A stretch of DNA of 64,000 bases, taken from positions 5,894,001 to 5,958,000 of the forward strand of contig NC_074721.1 of assembly GCF_947242115.1 (NCBI RefSeq), written 5' to 3'. The DNA comes from Biomphalaria glabrata. Taxonomy: Eukaryota > Mollusca > Gastropoda > Planorbidae. The notes beneath the pieces are model-generated. The model searched no databases. It saw only the letters and a list, made by a program, of their open reading frames with translations, and had not been told where the DNA came from. The position numbers were made by a program, and so were the translations under genes. Positions within the stretch are counted from its first letter, which is position 1; every line of letters starts with the position of its first letter. Positions 33,341-44,879 of this stretch are shown piece after piece.

Positions 33341-33664
33341 ACGAGGAGTCATCCAGGATTAGACTTTTCCAGAGTTATGAAATGTATGTGTGTGTGTTTT
33401 TCTATGGTGACGGTGGGAAGATGCAACATGAGTGGCATTGTCGTCATATGGTCTTAGTTAGGGGAGACAACTCCAGGACATGAAACTGGAAGGTTGTGTT
33501 ATTATATTGAGTTAGATTTTGTTAAAGAATATTATTACTAGGGTCTAGTACAATTATGTTATCTCATTTGAACTTGATTTTATCTATATTATAATAAAAG
33601 TTCTATTTAGTTTTGTTCACAAGGAAGTTATTCAAGTATTTGAAGTTTTATTAGTTAATAGTAG
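33341..33664. other. Intergenic DNA
   Basis: Nothing recognised. Confidence 0.4.
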
Positions 33665-33880
33665 TTGTGGGAAGCGTGGCCGAGAGGCCCCCATGAAGGG
33701 GGCTCGAGGTTCGACACCCGACTCGGGCAGAGTTCTGTTTACTGAGCGCCTAAAGGCAGCACGGAAAAACCTTTTTCTAGACACTCATTCCCCCTCACTG
33801 GTCCACAACTGAGATTGGACCAAAGTGTTCAAAGCATAAAAGTAGCGCTATATAAAAGCCATAATTTAATTTTAATTTTT
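33665..33880 (+). repeat. SINE S2, plus strand
   Basis: GGAAGCGTGGCCGAGAGGCC head with A box, GAGGTTCGACACCC B box, ACTGAGCGCCTAAAGGC, GCAGCACGGAAAAACC and GTAGCGCTATATAAAAGCC. Confidence 0.85.
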
Positions 33881-34959
33881 TTAATTTATATAAATATATA
33901 TATATTTATAACGCCTACAACAGTGTTAATGTCTACCAGCAGTTTGGTGCTACAAGTCAACGATCGGCTACAATACCCTGTCAATTGTGTCATGTTGATT
34001 CCGCATTTCATGAGAGAGCTCCTGGGGGTGTCTTTGCTTATCTTAGTCGCATTGAGGACGTTATGAAATGCACAACTTCCCAATCGAAAAGTTGTTCAGG
34101 GAGTCAATGGTCAAGCAAGGCCATCTGCTTTTTGTCTTTGATTCTGTTTGTGAATCGCTTGGCTACCCATAAAACATTTAAAACCAGGATTTCAATCTCA
34201 CTGCCGTAAAATCTACAGCAAAATACATGAATTCAATTTTTAAGAAGAAAATATGGCTTTCAATGAAGAAAAACTAATAATGTTTATCTATTAAAAGTAT
34301 GTAAAGTATGAGAGAATAAAGGTTCATATATAATATATCATTGCATATCTAAAAATAGCCAATCTAGCATTTCCGAAAGATAATAACCCATTTAGAATAG
34401 ACATTGCAGACAGTACAAGTCTAATTTGGATGGTGACTTGGTCTACAGTGACGATGTTAAATCACATGTTTTCAAGAGCTCTTCAGTAATGCAATGGCCG
34501 TGTGATACAAGGCTCTTAAGAAGTTCATTTTCTTTGATGAATTTAAGAGATATAAATAGTTTTAGTAGCCTCTTAATCTCTGAATCATACAGTATGTCGC
34601 AATTCATTAGTGAGTTGGGATAATTATAGTAGTGTACCTCCTTGTAAAAAAAACAAACTATTTCATCTTCTATGTGTATGCAATACATAATTGTTTAGCT
34701 CACGAGAAAGTAACAATTTTAAGTAAAACAGATTGTGGGAGCAGAATAAACAAGAATAAAAGTTGTTTTTAAAAATCTTGTCCAATGTCCTCTTTATAGA
34801 GTGCCAATTTAGGAACACACAGAAAGCATTAAAGTCATTTTCTTAGCGCCAACTAATCATTTGAATCCATTTTAAAATCATTTATTCCCCTAATGATTGT
34901 CTTGTACTGTGGTAAGGGCTGTGGACTCTTGTCTCAATGGTACCGAGTTTGAAACCTGC
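33881..34959. other. Intergenic DNA without supported genes
   Basis: Overlapping open frames on both strands at 33886-34209 and 34426-34688 were examined; none shows a domain, good start context or splice sites. The stretch 33900-34200 is less AT-rich than its surroundings and may be an old element fragment. Confidence 0.35.
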
Positions 34960-35245
34960 GGGAGGTTTGGACAAGGAGGTTTGGATTAGGAAGTTTGGAC
35001 TAGAATTGACTAGAAGGTTTGGACTAAGAGGTTTGAATTAGAGGGTTTGGATTAGGTGGTTTGGGCTTGAAGGTTTGGGCTAGGATGTTTATGCTAGTAG
35101 GTTTGGGCTAAGAGATTGGATTAGGAGATTTGGGCTAGGAGGTTTGGATTAGAAGATTTGGGCTATGAGGTTTGGGCTAGGAGGTTTGGGCTAGAGGTTT
35201 GGGCTTGGAGGTTTGGGCTAGGAGATTTGGACTAGGAGGTTTCTG
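34960..35245. repeat. G-rich degenerate 12-14-bp tandem repeat
   Basis: About 20 units like AGGTTTGGGCTAGG or AGGTTTGGATTAG, strongly strand-asymmetric (G and T on the plus strand). Confidence 0.9.
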
Positions 35246-35321
35246 AAGGAACATAAGACGAATATTAACAAAAATACTACAACCATTTCTCTGTGATTTG
35301 GCTTCTAGTCAAAAGTATAAA

Positions 35322-35482
35322 CAACAAAGATGTACCTATAATAACAAAGATGTACCTATAATAACAAAGATGTACCTATAATAACAAAGATGTACCTATA
35401 ATAACAAAGATGTACCTATAATAACAAAGATGTACCTATAATAACAAAGATGTACCTATAATAACAAAGATGTACCTATAAT
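35322..35482. repeat. 20-bp tandem repeat, eight copies
   Basis: Unit AACAAAGATGTACCTATAAT, copies identical. Confidence 0.96.
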
Positions 35483-36190
35483 TAGTAAAAACAAATTTTT
35501 GCTCTTCTTTATTTCAAGCATCTGTCAGTTTACGTCACGCGCAATGAGTAACTCCGTCTGGAATGAAGTCATCATGACCCAGTTTGGACCCAGTCTTGTT
35601 TGTAGATTTAATTATGACACGAGGCTTACATCATCAACTGATGACCAGAGACATTTATCAAACTCTATAAAAGATATGCCGCTGTGTACTAACTAACATT
35701 TGTTAGGACTATTTGCAACTGTTTCGCACTAAGCTGAAAATAATTATAATTTGAATACACTTTCAGTAAAGGTAATTATTTAGATAAAAAAAAGAAGAAA
35801 TTATATATAATTGTATACGTAATATTTCATAAATATGGAATTTGTGGAAGATTGTAATGCAAGCTCATAATTTCAAAAGCATTTAATAAAAGACTACGGA
35901 TATTTAAACTACTCTACAATAATGTAATTTAAAAATCTATTAGTGTTAAATTGAATAAGACATCAACATGTCTTATATGTATTACAATTACAAGAATAAA
36001 ACCAATTATTATCTATAAAAAAATAATCTAAGTAATGGATTCTATAAGTATTCTCAACAAAGATAATAATGTCATTACTTTCTCAAACATGCTTATTAAT
36101 TATGTTAATGACAATGTGGATGATTTTAGATTTTGATTCTGATAATAATTTTGATTCACGTTTTTTAAACGCGCTGTTTCTATATATCTA
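35483..36190. other. AT-rich intergenic DNA
   Basis: Nothing recognised. Confidence 0.4.
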
Positions 36191-36350
36191 ATTGGTACCT
36201 GACATTAGTTGGGGAAAGTAAAGCGGTTGGTCGTTGTGATGGCCACGTGTGACCCTCGTTAACCGTCGGCCTTGGAAACAGTTGTCCTTCACATCCTCTG
36301 CCCTATAGACCGCAAGGTTTGAAAGGGGAACTTTACTTACAGCAACTTTA
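36191..36350 (+). repeat. SINE S1, 5'-truncated, plus strand
   Basis: GGTACCTGACATTAGTTGGG, GCGGTTGGTCGTTGTGATGG and GACCGCAAGGTTTGAAAGGG. Confidence 0.8.
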
Positions 36351-38185
36351 TTATGTAATGAGAGAGTATTAACTATACACTGTGATTATTTTTTTTTCTA
36401 ATGTGAATTCGTTTTTCTCTGGTTTTTAGTGTTGATATCTGTCTTGTCAATAAATAAAAATTGGAATTGAATTTAATCAACACAAATAACTGACCCCTGA
36501 GATTTAAGATTTATTAAGATTTACTTGACTATTCTAGCTATTTTACCCATTAATTTAGAATGCGTCAAGTGTTTTTATATATTCATCTACTTGTAATTAG
36601 TATCACAAAAAAACTAGAATTTAAAGCCAATTACACGAAGTCTGTTTGCATGTAAACATGTTAAAGTAATAAACGATATCATTGAGTTGAAATTTGGTCT
36701 GAATATTTCTTAGATCATGGAAGATGCCGTAAGAAATACTGTGATCCACGGCCGTGACATATTTAGCGGTCCCCGAAAGGGAAATGGGTGCTATAAGCTT
36801 TATGTGGTCTGTCTGTCCGTACGTCAGTCCGACCGCTTAGATCTTGTGAACTAGAAAATATATTGAAAATCCGAAATCATGATATTTTTTTCAAGTAGTG
36901 TATATAATTTCTGCTAGTTAAAACGAAGCTAATCTTACATATTTTACAACCGAAAAAAAAAAAAAAATTTTATAAAGCATGTATGGTCTCCCCTTTGAGG
37001 GCAAGAAGTAACGGGGTAGAACGGTTTTGTGCTGCATTTGGGCATTTAGCAAACGCCACTCAGCTTTCGTCAAATCCCAATTTAAAACTCCACTTTGTGA
37101 TCAATAGAAAAGAGTTATTCCATTGAAATTTGTTCTTGACTTAAGTAACACCTGATTGACCTTTTTTAACTGAATTTGTTCCTTTTATCAAAACTTATAT
37201 CTCCTTTAGCACCATCCATTGGTAAACGTGGCTGTCAGAGTGATTTAAAAAAACACGAATAAATAAGTAGCATGAAAAAAAGCTTTAAAAAATAAAATTA
37301 CTCCTTTGGAAGCTAATAACATTTTGTAAGAGCGATTAATTCGCTCTGAACAATAAGTAAAGTTACCCTTTTCATACCTTGCCATCTCTAGGGAAGAAGT
37401 TGTATAACTAGTGTATTAATTAAGAATGAAAATTGAAAAAAAAAAAAAAGAAACCAATTTACCCCGTGTATAAATCTACTCAGAGTATAGAAAATTCTAA
37501 TTTGGTGATATAGATCTAGACTTTGAAGACGGTAGTATAGACTAGATTAACTGCATCTAGCTTGAGATTTAGGCCCCCTAGTATTGATGGATCTAGTTAA
37601 GAAGCATAGTCTTGACATTGAAAGATTGTATATAAGTATTATATACATATATAGGGAACGAAGGGGCTAGTTGTCACAATTTTGAAGGTTTTCACCTATT
37701 AGAATTAATTAACTTTTACCAAACTTCACATGTTGAAAACTTACACATTCAGACAGCTGGTAAAACATTGAAATATACTTTATTTCTTTATTCACTAGAG
37801 TTATACATAAACGAATTGTCTGGATCAAAGACAATTGTAACAGCCAGAACGCATTGAATCCATTCCAAAAATGGTTGCTATTAAGCCAATCATATTTTAC
37901 AAACCTCATATCTACTATTTTACTTTGTCTGTCTCGTACAAATTCTGAACACGATATATCTACCAATTGCCATTATCGGATCAAGTTGAAACTTTGCATA
38001 ATTATTCCTAACAAATATAAATCAATGAAAAACAATTAACGAACTAGTTAATTAATAGTACTGATAAATTAATTATATATATATATATATTTTTACATTA
38101 TTGCGAGAAGTGGCTGTAGAATGTATATTTCCTCCCCTGGGATAAGTTTTTATTATTAAATATTTTTGCTTGTTTATTTATGCAG
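36351..38185. other. Region upstream of gene B with repeat scraps
   Basis: A GTCTGTCTGTCCGTACGTCA segment at about 36805-36835 resembles 18160-18225. A minus-strand S1 scrap lies at 37355-37400. A family E copy lies at 37920-38060 and a TA run at 38075-38090. The acceptor-like TTTATTTATGCAG ends at 38185. No other coding exon was recognised. Confidence 0.4.
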
Positions 38186-38212
38186 GTGAATATCTTAACA
38201 AAACAAACAAAT

Positions 38213-41200
38213 ATGGCTATCTCTGGTTTGAGTAAAAGAATACAGTGTTTCGTCCTCTTGATGGTTGTAAGCGTCACTGTTTCCCAGAACACTTCTGTCG
38301 CTACAGCTGCTGCCAATGTCAATAATGTCACAGGTACAACAGAAGTGAACACAACGTCTGCCTTGCCAACTACAACTACAGCGAATCCCGTGAAAGCAGA
38401 CGTGACGACGGGCAAGAAAAATGGCAAGATTGTCAACTATCTCAAGGGTGTCGTTCTGAACCTGACGGTGACTGAGCAGCCATGGCACGGATTCACGATT
38501 CAGTTCGACGAAGATCTATTGGCATCGTAAGTAAACAAACTTGTATAATCTACAGCGTCCTAAATAACTATGTTCTAGTTACGTAAACAACCTTGTATAA
38601 TCTACAGCGTCCTAAATAACTATGTTCTAGTCACGTAAACAACCTTGTATAATCTACAGCGTCCTAAATGACTATGTTCTAGTCACGTAAACAACCTTGT
38701 ATAATCTACAGCGTCCTAAATGACTATGTTCTAGTTACGTAAACAACCTTGTATAATCTACAGCGTCCTAAATGACTATGTTCTAGTTACGTAAACAACC
38801 TTGTATAATCTACAGCGTCCTAAATGACTATGTTCTAGTCACGTAAACAACCTTGTATAATCTACAGCGTCCTAAATAACTATGTTCTAGTTACGTAAAC
38901 AACCTTGTATAATCTACAGCGTCCTAAATGACTATGTTCTAGTCACGTAAACAACCTTGTATAATCTACAGCGTCCTAAATAACTATGTTCTAGTCACGT
39001 AAACAACCTTGTATAATCTACAGCGTCCTAAATAACTATGTTCTAGTCACGTAAACAACCTTGTATAATCTACAGCGTCCTAAATGACTATGTTGTAGTC
39101 ACGTAAACAAACTAGTATAATCTACAGCGTCCTAAATAACTATGTTCTAGTCACGTAAACAAATAGTATAATCTACAGCGTCCTAAATAACTATGTTCTA
39201 GTCACGTAAACAAACTAGTATAATCTACAGCGTCCTAAATGACTATGTTCTAGTTACGTAAACAACCTTGTGTAATCTACAGCGTCCTAAATAACTATGT
39301 TCTAGTCACGTAAACAAACTAGTATAATCTACAGCGTCCTAAATGACTATGTTCTAGTTACGTAAACAAACTAGTATAATCTACAGCGTCCTAAATAACT
39401 ATGTTCTAGTCACGTAAACAAACTAGTATAATCTACAGCGTCCTAAATGACTATGTTCTAGTCACGTAAACAACCTTGTATAATCTACAGCGTCCTAAAT
39501 GACTATGTTCTTTCTAGTTACGTAAACAACCTTGTATAATCTACAGCGTCCTAAATGACTATGTTCTAGTCACGTAAACAAACTAGTATAATCTACAGCG
39601 TCCTAAATGACTATGTTCTAGTCACGTAAAACAACCGTGTATAATCTACAGCGTCCTAAATGACTATGTTCTAATCACGTAAAACAACCGTGTATAATCT
39701 ACAGCGTCCTAAATGACTATGCTCTAGTCAAGTAAACAACCGTGTATAATCTACAGCGTCCTAAATGACTATGTTCTAGTCACGTAAACAACCTTGTATA
39801 ATCTACAGCGTCCTAAATGACTATGTTCTAGTCACCTAAACAAATAAAAGCATAGCAAACAAAAAAATCTATTTTCAAAAGAAATTTGTAACCAAATTAT
39901 ATTACAACGAGTTATTTTAATAAAGGGGTGGGGAGTAAGAATGTTGGTCCTGTGATAAAGCACTTAGATTGCGAACTGAGAAGCGCCGAGTTCGAATCTC
40001 TGTGAAGACTGGGATTTTTTTATTTCGGAATTTCTAGGACGCCCCTGAGTCTACCCAATTCTAATTGGTACATGACTTAAGTTGAAGAAAGTAAAGGCGG
40101 TTGGTCGTTGTGCTGGCCATATTCTAGAATGGGCTTGTTAAGAGACACAAATAAAGATAACCTAATTATAATAACTAGAAGGTAAGGTATTCATAATGTA
40201 AATAATCATAATATTAATGCTGGCGAAACACAACTAGTCAGAAAGATTCTTTTTTTCGGGGATCTGGATGGCCTTGTGATTCTAGTGGTTTGTTCGCTTG
40301 GTCCTGTGCGATGCTGTCGAATCGGAAGGTCCATGTCCCCAGTGCATCCTTATGCATATATCATCTATATTAAAATAAGATAATTTTATTGGTCAAAAAA
40401 AATAATTAAATTCAGTTTTACTATAACTGTAGTACACAAGATGAATAAACATGGGGTCTATTTTAGTCTAAGCCTACGTCGTTACTACGTATTCCCTTTC
40501 TTTTCAGATGGCTTGAATGTTTAAATGACGACAAAACAACGCGGTGTGCTACAGAAACAGAACATGTCTACGGTTCGGACTACGTTCACACTGCGAATCT
40601 GACAGTATCGGAGAAGTCTAGCGATCCATCCAAATTTATCTTCAGGTGCGCCTTGCAAGACCAGCGCTACATTCAAGAAAAGGGGGAGCTCCTCTGCACG
40701 CGGTCTAATCTCACCTGCGATGACGCCTTCGACGCCTGCAAGCTTTCTAGCAACGATAAATCCGCCATCTTCCTGTGGGACGCCTCACAGGTCACCGAAT
40801 TCGGGCACGACCCGGAAGTAGTACAGAGAATCTGCGGGGACGTCTGCGAGAGCGGTCAGGATGATGACGAGACTGTGGCTGAAGCCGTCTCCCGGGTTCC
40901 GATATTTATTTGGATTATCGTTGGCGTAGTAGGTGCTATACTTCTCATCTCATTAATAGTCCTTATAGTCCTGATGTGCTGCATTCGACGTCAAAAGAAA
41001 AAGAAGGGATCTAAAACTCTATCCGATCAACACGACCAGGTCGAGAAAAGATCCTCGAAATTTCTGCACGAAGAAGATCCCAGTGACGAGCTGCGGATAG
41101 CCGACCACAGCCAAGTCTCTCCTATAGGTTTCGTTGAGCTTTCGGAACTTGACAAGTCTCAGAAAAAGGTCACGTCTGCTGAAGCAAAGGACGAGAATGT

Positions 41201-41252
41201 CGAACATCGTTCAAGTAAAAATATAAAAGCAGACGGTGATGGCAAACTTTGA
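38213..41252 (+). CDS. Gene B: type I membrane protein with 8-Cys ectodomain and tyrosine-free tail
   Basis: Exons 38213-38526 and 40508-41252 join in phase 2 (donor GTAAGT, acceptor TTTTCAG) to encode 352 residues. Residues 1-25 form a signal peptide (basic SKR, then FVLLMVVSV, ending VSQ). A short Thr/Asn-rich stalk (26-75) has several N-x-T sequons. Exon 2 begins W-L-E-C-L and carries cysteines at 109, 118, 152, 168, 175, 182, 214 and 218, followed by an acidic linker. The transmembrane helix is about 237-263, ending in CC and followed by a basic stop-transfer run (RRQKKKK). The 89-residue tail is charged and contains no tyrosine; a G-F-V-E-L sequence sits where gene A has R-Y-V-D-L. The start at 38213 gives the best signal peptide. 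The frame stays open upstream to a splice-acceptor-like ATGCAG ending at 38185, so a 5' leader exon is likely. The intron is mostly a 52-bp minisatellite plus a SINE. It is a paralogue of genes A and C by shared architecture; the function is unknown. Confidence 0.85.
38531..39843. repeat. 52-bp minisatellite filling the gene B intron, about 25 copies
   Basis: Unit contains GTAAACAACCTTGTATAATC, TACAGCGTCCTAAATGACTA and TGTTCTAGTCAC. The array starts within a few bases of the exon 1 donor, so the donor itself reads like a variant of the unit (GTAAGTAAACAAAC). Seven junctions read TTACGTAA, the others mostly TCACGTAA. Confidence 0.95.
39944..40150 (+). repeat. SINE S1 in the gene B intron, plus strand
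   Basis: GCCGAGTTCGAATCTCTGTG B box, GGACGCCCCTGAGTCTACCC and GGCGGTTGGTCGTTGTGCTG. Confidence 0.8.
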
Positions 41253-42524
41253 CCTTTGCATAAATTATAAATTTGAAAAACAAAATGGCGTGTTCTATCT
41301 CAAAGTTATAGAACTAAGGCTAGCTGCTTGAAAACAAATAACAATAAATACAGCAATGAACAATCTCACTTGGGATGTGAAATATTGTAATTGTCAAAGG
41401 AAAGTAAATTTTAATAGGTCAATAGCAATTGTTTCAGAGCTCTGTTTCTTTCTTTCTCTCTCTCTCTCTCTCTTTCTCTCTCACACACACACACACACAC
41501 ATATAGCTCTCACTTTCTGTATTTTTTTCTCTCTTCTCTCTTTTTTGCACTCACACACTCAAAACCATACCCTCTATCTTTCTCTCTCTCTCTCTCTCTG
41601 TCTCTCTCTCAATAATTTCGTACATTTGCAGTAGAAGTTGATGAGTTCCGATTTGTTCCCGACACACGTTGTTTTGAGTTGGCCCATACACTCGGCATAA
41701 ACCGAAGCTATATCAGTAATGTTAACGCATGTCATAGATCTAATAAATCCAAATGTTAGGAAATTATGTGAAGTGTTTTTAACATACATATGTATTATAT
41801 GTGTCTTATTGCATTCGTTTTCATGTAAACTTTGATTGTATATGTGTGAGTGTGGGTAGCTTGTAGTCGTAGATAATCGGCTGTTTAGGCTAATTTTTTT
41901 TCTTCATGAGTTATGTCAAATGTCTTTATCATAGCCAAATATTAGTTGTGAATTAAAATACTTTATTTTGACTGGGAAAACTTTTTTTTTTTAACTTTTT
42001 AAACTGTGTATTTGAAGACAAATGTTGAAAGGTGTGTGAATGTGTTTTTTCCTAGCAACTTAACAGTTAATAGAAACTTCTAATTGAACTCATAATTATA
42101 TGAGTATCAGCATCCAGAATGTACCGATAATGTCTATCATTCAAGATTTAAACTTGTTTATTTGTGTATAAATATACTCAATAAGCTTATATGTATTGTA
42201 TGCTATGAAAGATTTTCTATCCGTATGGTGTAAACCGATATTTATGTACATGCAATAAAGAGTTGTGTATTAGCCTACTATAAACGTATAAAACGCTATG
42301 TATTGTATGCTGAGGAGTTTACATTCTGGAATGTGTTTTGTATTCGAATAGTACCCGTATGTAGTGTTTTAAAATGACATGCCCTAAAAGGTTATGTTTT
42401 GCATGTTAAAAAAGTGTTATGATTTAGTTTGCAATAAAGTGTTTTATGTTTTTTACGCAATGGTTTTCTAAGTGTATATATAATAAAGTGTATTGTGGAT
42501 GTATGCAATAGTGTTATATATTAC
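41253..42524 (+). other. 3' flank of gene B with simple repeats and several poly-A signals
   Basis: (CT)n and (CA)n runs lie at 41455-41500 and 41580-41610. AATAAA signals occur at 41343 and several times in 42250-42490. Which one ends the transcript cannot be decided. The open frame at 41356 is made by the simple repeats. Confidence 0.45.
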
Positions 42525-42670
42525 ACCTGTCCACCTGCGGACACTGGTTATGCTTGTCTTGATTGTGGCAAAATATGTAGGTCACAGCTGGGGCTGCGCA
42601 GCCACGGGAAATACTGCATTCCTCACTAATCTTCGAACTCGAAGACAAGCCTTATTTTTTTTTTATTATT
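42525..42670 (+). mobile_element. LINE 3' end with intact zinc-finger tail (family L1, plus strand)
   Basis: Reads PPADTGYACLDCGKICRS, then QLGLRSHGKYCIPH and a stop at 42628: one C-x2-C-x12-H-x3-C finger. Immediately after comes a perfect 7-bp stem, TCTTCGA-AC-TCGAAGA, then CAAGCC and a T-rich, TTATTA-like tail. It is 5'-truncated to about 145 bp. Confidence 0.72.
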
Positions 42671-43439
42671 AACTATAATTTGAATTTTTTTTAAAAACAT
42701 CTTCAGCTTAACATTTAAAAACGGTTCCAAATACTATACTCATCGTGTAGGCAGAACAGTTATTACTGAGCTACCCTTACAAACGTATGCCCATCATGGA
42801 GCGAAATCACCTAGAAGCTTTCTATACAGCATCTAGGTCTCAGAGCCATACAAAAGCGTGGTGAGAACCACTGCTTTATCGACATTTACTTTCGTAGGTA
42901 AGCGAAGACCTAATCCGCTATACTCTCATTTAAAGACCACCAAAAGCGATGTAAGCGTTAGCGATACGGTTGTCTTCTTGTCTTTAAATACTATGATGAA
43001 TCTAAATAGTTCAAAGGTTAAGTAATTTACAAGAAAACAAACAACACGGAGAATTTATTTCCTGCTAATGTGTGTCAAACGTATCTCTTCTGTTGTTTCT
43101 GAAGCATGACACATGTATTGTTCATTCATAAAACATTTCTGCACGGGATGCAATATGAAAAAGCAGCACAGCTATTGGGTTGCTAATCTGGTAAATATGT
43201 ATGTCTAACGCAGCTAAATATGTTGCCAACTTTGTGCTTATGTACAATCCAACAGAGAATAGATTGGTCAGTAAGGTAGGGTTAGGGTTAGGTAGGGTTA
43301 CCAGAAACCGGATAATGGAGGTCTTGTCAGGCAGGCATTGACCATAAGTGTGAAAAATAACCAGCGTAGGATTATTTTACATTCAAGAGCTTTTTCAAGA
43401 AAGATGCATTTCCAAAACACTCACGATTCTTAAAAACAA
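42671..43439. other. Intergenic DNA with a short telomere-like run
   Basis: AGGGTTAGGGTTAGG at 43277-43298 is two to three TTAGGG-like units. A faint LINE-like stretch at 42790-42910 (CAGAGCCATACAAAAGCGTG) was seen but not resolved. Confidence 0.35.
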
Positions 43440-43745
43440 CCTGCACCGATTAAACCACTGCTACATTCACTCTGAACGAAGTGGTCGTCTCCTTTCCATT
43501 AGGACTAAAACAGAAAGATTTCAAAACTCCTTTATCCCACTTTCGGCCAGAGTGTCGTCATCGAGAAGTACATAGAAGTCAAACTCATAAAGCGCTGGTT
43601 ATGAATGTGTATGCGTTTCGTGAGTGAATGTTGTTCGAATTTTTTCATCTATATTGTTTTTGTAAAGTAGTTACGCTGAGGTTGTCAATTGTAGTCAAAC
43701 TGAATTTCCATTTGATTGGATCAATAAAATTATCGTATCTTATCT
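43440..43745 (+). mobile_element. LINE 3' end (family L4, plus strand)
   Basis: The plus strand reads as IRTKTERFQNSFIPLSARV, the terminal motif of LINE ORF2 proteins. The 3' UTR follows, with GATTGGATCAATAAAATTAT and a (TATCT)n tail at 43725-43748. Same type as 54145-54400 and 6843-7250. Confidence 0.62.
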
Positions 43746-43794
43746 TATACATGTTTAAGACATTCCTTCAGAGCTAAACCCTAGATCTCTAGAC

Positions 43795-44160
43795 AACAAA
43801 AAATGGCTGAGACAGATTTTGGGACTCTGTTATATGGATCAGGTCTCAAACAAGGAAATCCTATGCCGAACTGGGAGTCGAACACTTAGTGAGGTTGTGA
43901 CAGAGAGTCGCATGAGGTTTGCGGGACAAAAAAAACTACGTATACCAAGAGTTGCGATGACATGGAGGCCAATACGAGGAAAATGCAAACAGGGACGTCC
44001 TCGTATTACCTGGCGACACACTTTCATGGAGGACCTCAGAACAGTGGACACCAGGTGGGAGGAGGCTTCAGACATTGCCAGTGACAGATCTTTGTGAGAG
44101 AGCTTGTCGCCCAATGCACCAAACGGCGAGGAGGACCTAAATCTAAGTAAAGTAAAAAGA
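43795..44160 (+). mobile_element. RTE-like LINE ORF2 3' end (family L3)
   Basis: The frame 43819-44097 carries GRPRITWRHTFMEDLRTVDT followed by RWEEASDIASDRSL, the classic RTE-clade C-terminus G-R-P-x-x-T-W-R. A one-base loss in the TTGTGAGAGAG run (44090-44100) ends the frame. In the shifted frame the usual RELVAQC-type ending and a final stop at about 44145 are visible. Confidence 0.75.
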
Positions 44161-44164
44161 GCCC

Positions 44165-44270
44165 TAGACTGAGCCTCAGGGTAGCGGGGGATGGCGATAG
44201 GTTGGGTGGGAACCCGTGACCATCAAGTCTGCATTTCAAAGCGCTAACCACACGACAAGACAACCATATG
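44165..44270 (-). repeat. SINE S3 fragment, minus strand
   Basis: GGGAACCCGTGACCATCAAG and AAGCGCTAACCACACGACAA share the order of blocks of the S3 copies. Confidence 0.5.
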
Positions 44271-44379
44271 TTGTTTACTTTCATTAAATTGTATCCTGCA
44301 ATCGAGTTCTTTCTTTATTATTTTCTGATTCAAACACAAATCACTCATAAATAACAGAAAGTTTGGCCACTACATACTA

Positions 44380-44595
44380 CAGGCGGCTGAATGATAAGGC
44401 GATTTCATTCCGAACTTTGGGTACTGGGTTCAAATCTTGGTGAAGACTGGGATTTTCAATTTCGTGATTTTTTGTTTTGGGGGGGGGGGGGCGCCCCTGA
44501 GTCCACCAAACTTAAATGGCTACATGACACCCTGTATAACCGTTGGCCATAGAAACAGATGACCGCAAACTCTGAATGTGTAACTTTTTCTTTTA
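44380..44595 (+). repeat. SINE S1, plus strand
   Basis: GGCGGCTGAATGATAAGGCG head, TGGGTTCAAATCTTGG B box, a poly-G run at 44480-44491, GCGCCCCTGAGTCCACC, then an internal gap before TATAACCGTTGGCC. Confidence 0.78.
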
Positions 44596-44879
44596 TCCTT
44601 CTATGAGTTACGCATGTGTCTAGACTCTTAGTAACCGAATGTGAGTTTATTGATTTATTTCCAGTAATGCGGCTTTGTCTTCTGTATTACATGTTATTCG
44701 GCTTTTTGCAAGAAAAAAAAAGTGTTACAATACAATTTATAGAAAATTGCGTTAAGGTTTCTAAATAATTTATGGTAGTCACATTTGTGTCTCATTAAAA
44801 ATATAATAAAAATACAGAAGACAGAAAATAAACAGTTTTTATATATTTGATGGTAATTATTTCAGTGTTTTTGGGAAGA

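Noticed and set aside
33886-34209. Overlapping open frames, considered as a fourth receptor paralogue
   Set aside because: No C-x8-C opening, no transmembrane helix with basic stop-transfer, no phase-2 splice sites; searching by eye for the F/W-x-x-C-L signature gave no fourth copy in the window.
38098-38488. Minus-strand frames of 112 and 97 codons
   Set aside because: Antisense shadows of gene B exon 1.
41356-41634. 92-codon frame rich in Ser, Leu and His-Thr
   Set aside because: Made of (CT)n and (CA)n repeats in the 3' flank of gene B.
43277-43298. TTAGGG-like run, possible interstitial telomere
   Set aside because: Only two to three imperfect units; chance or a small slippage is enough.
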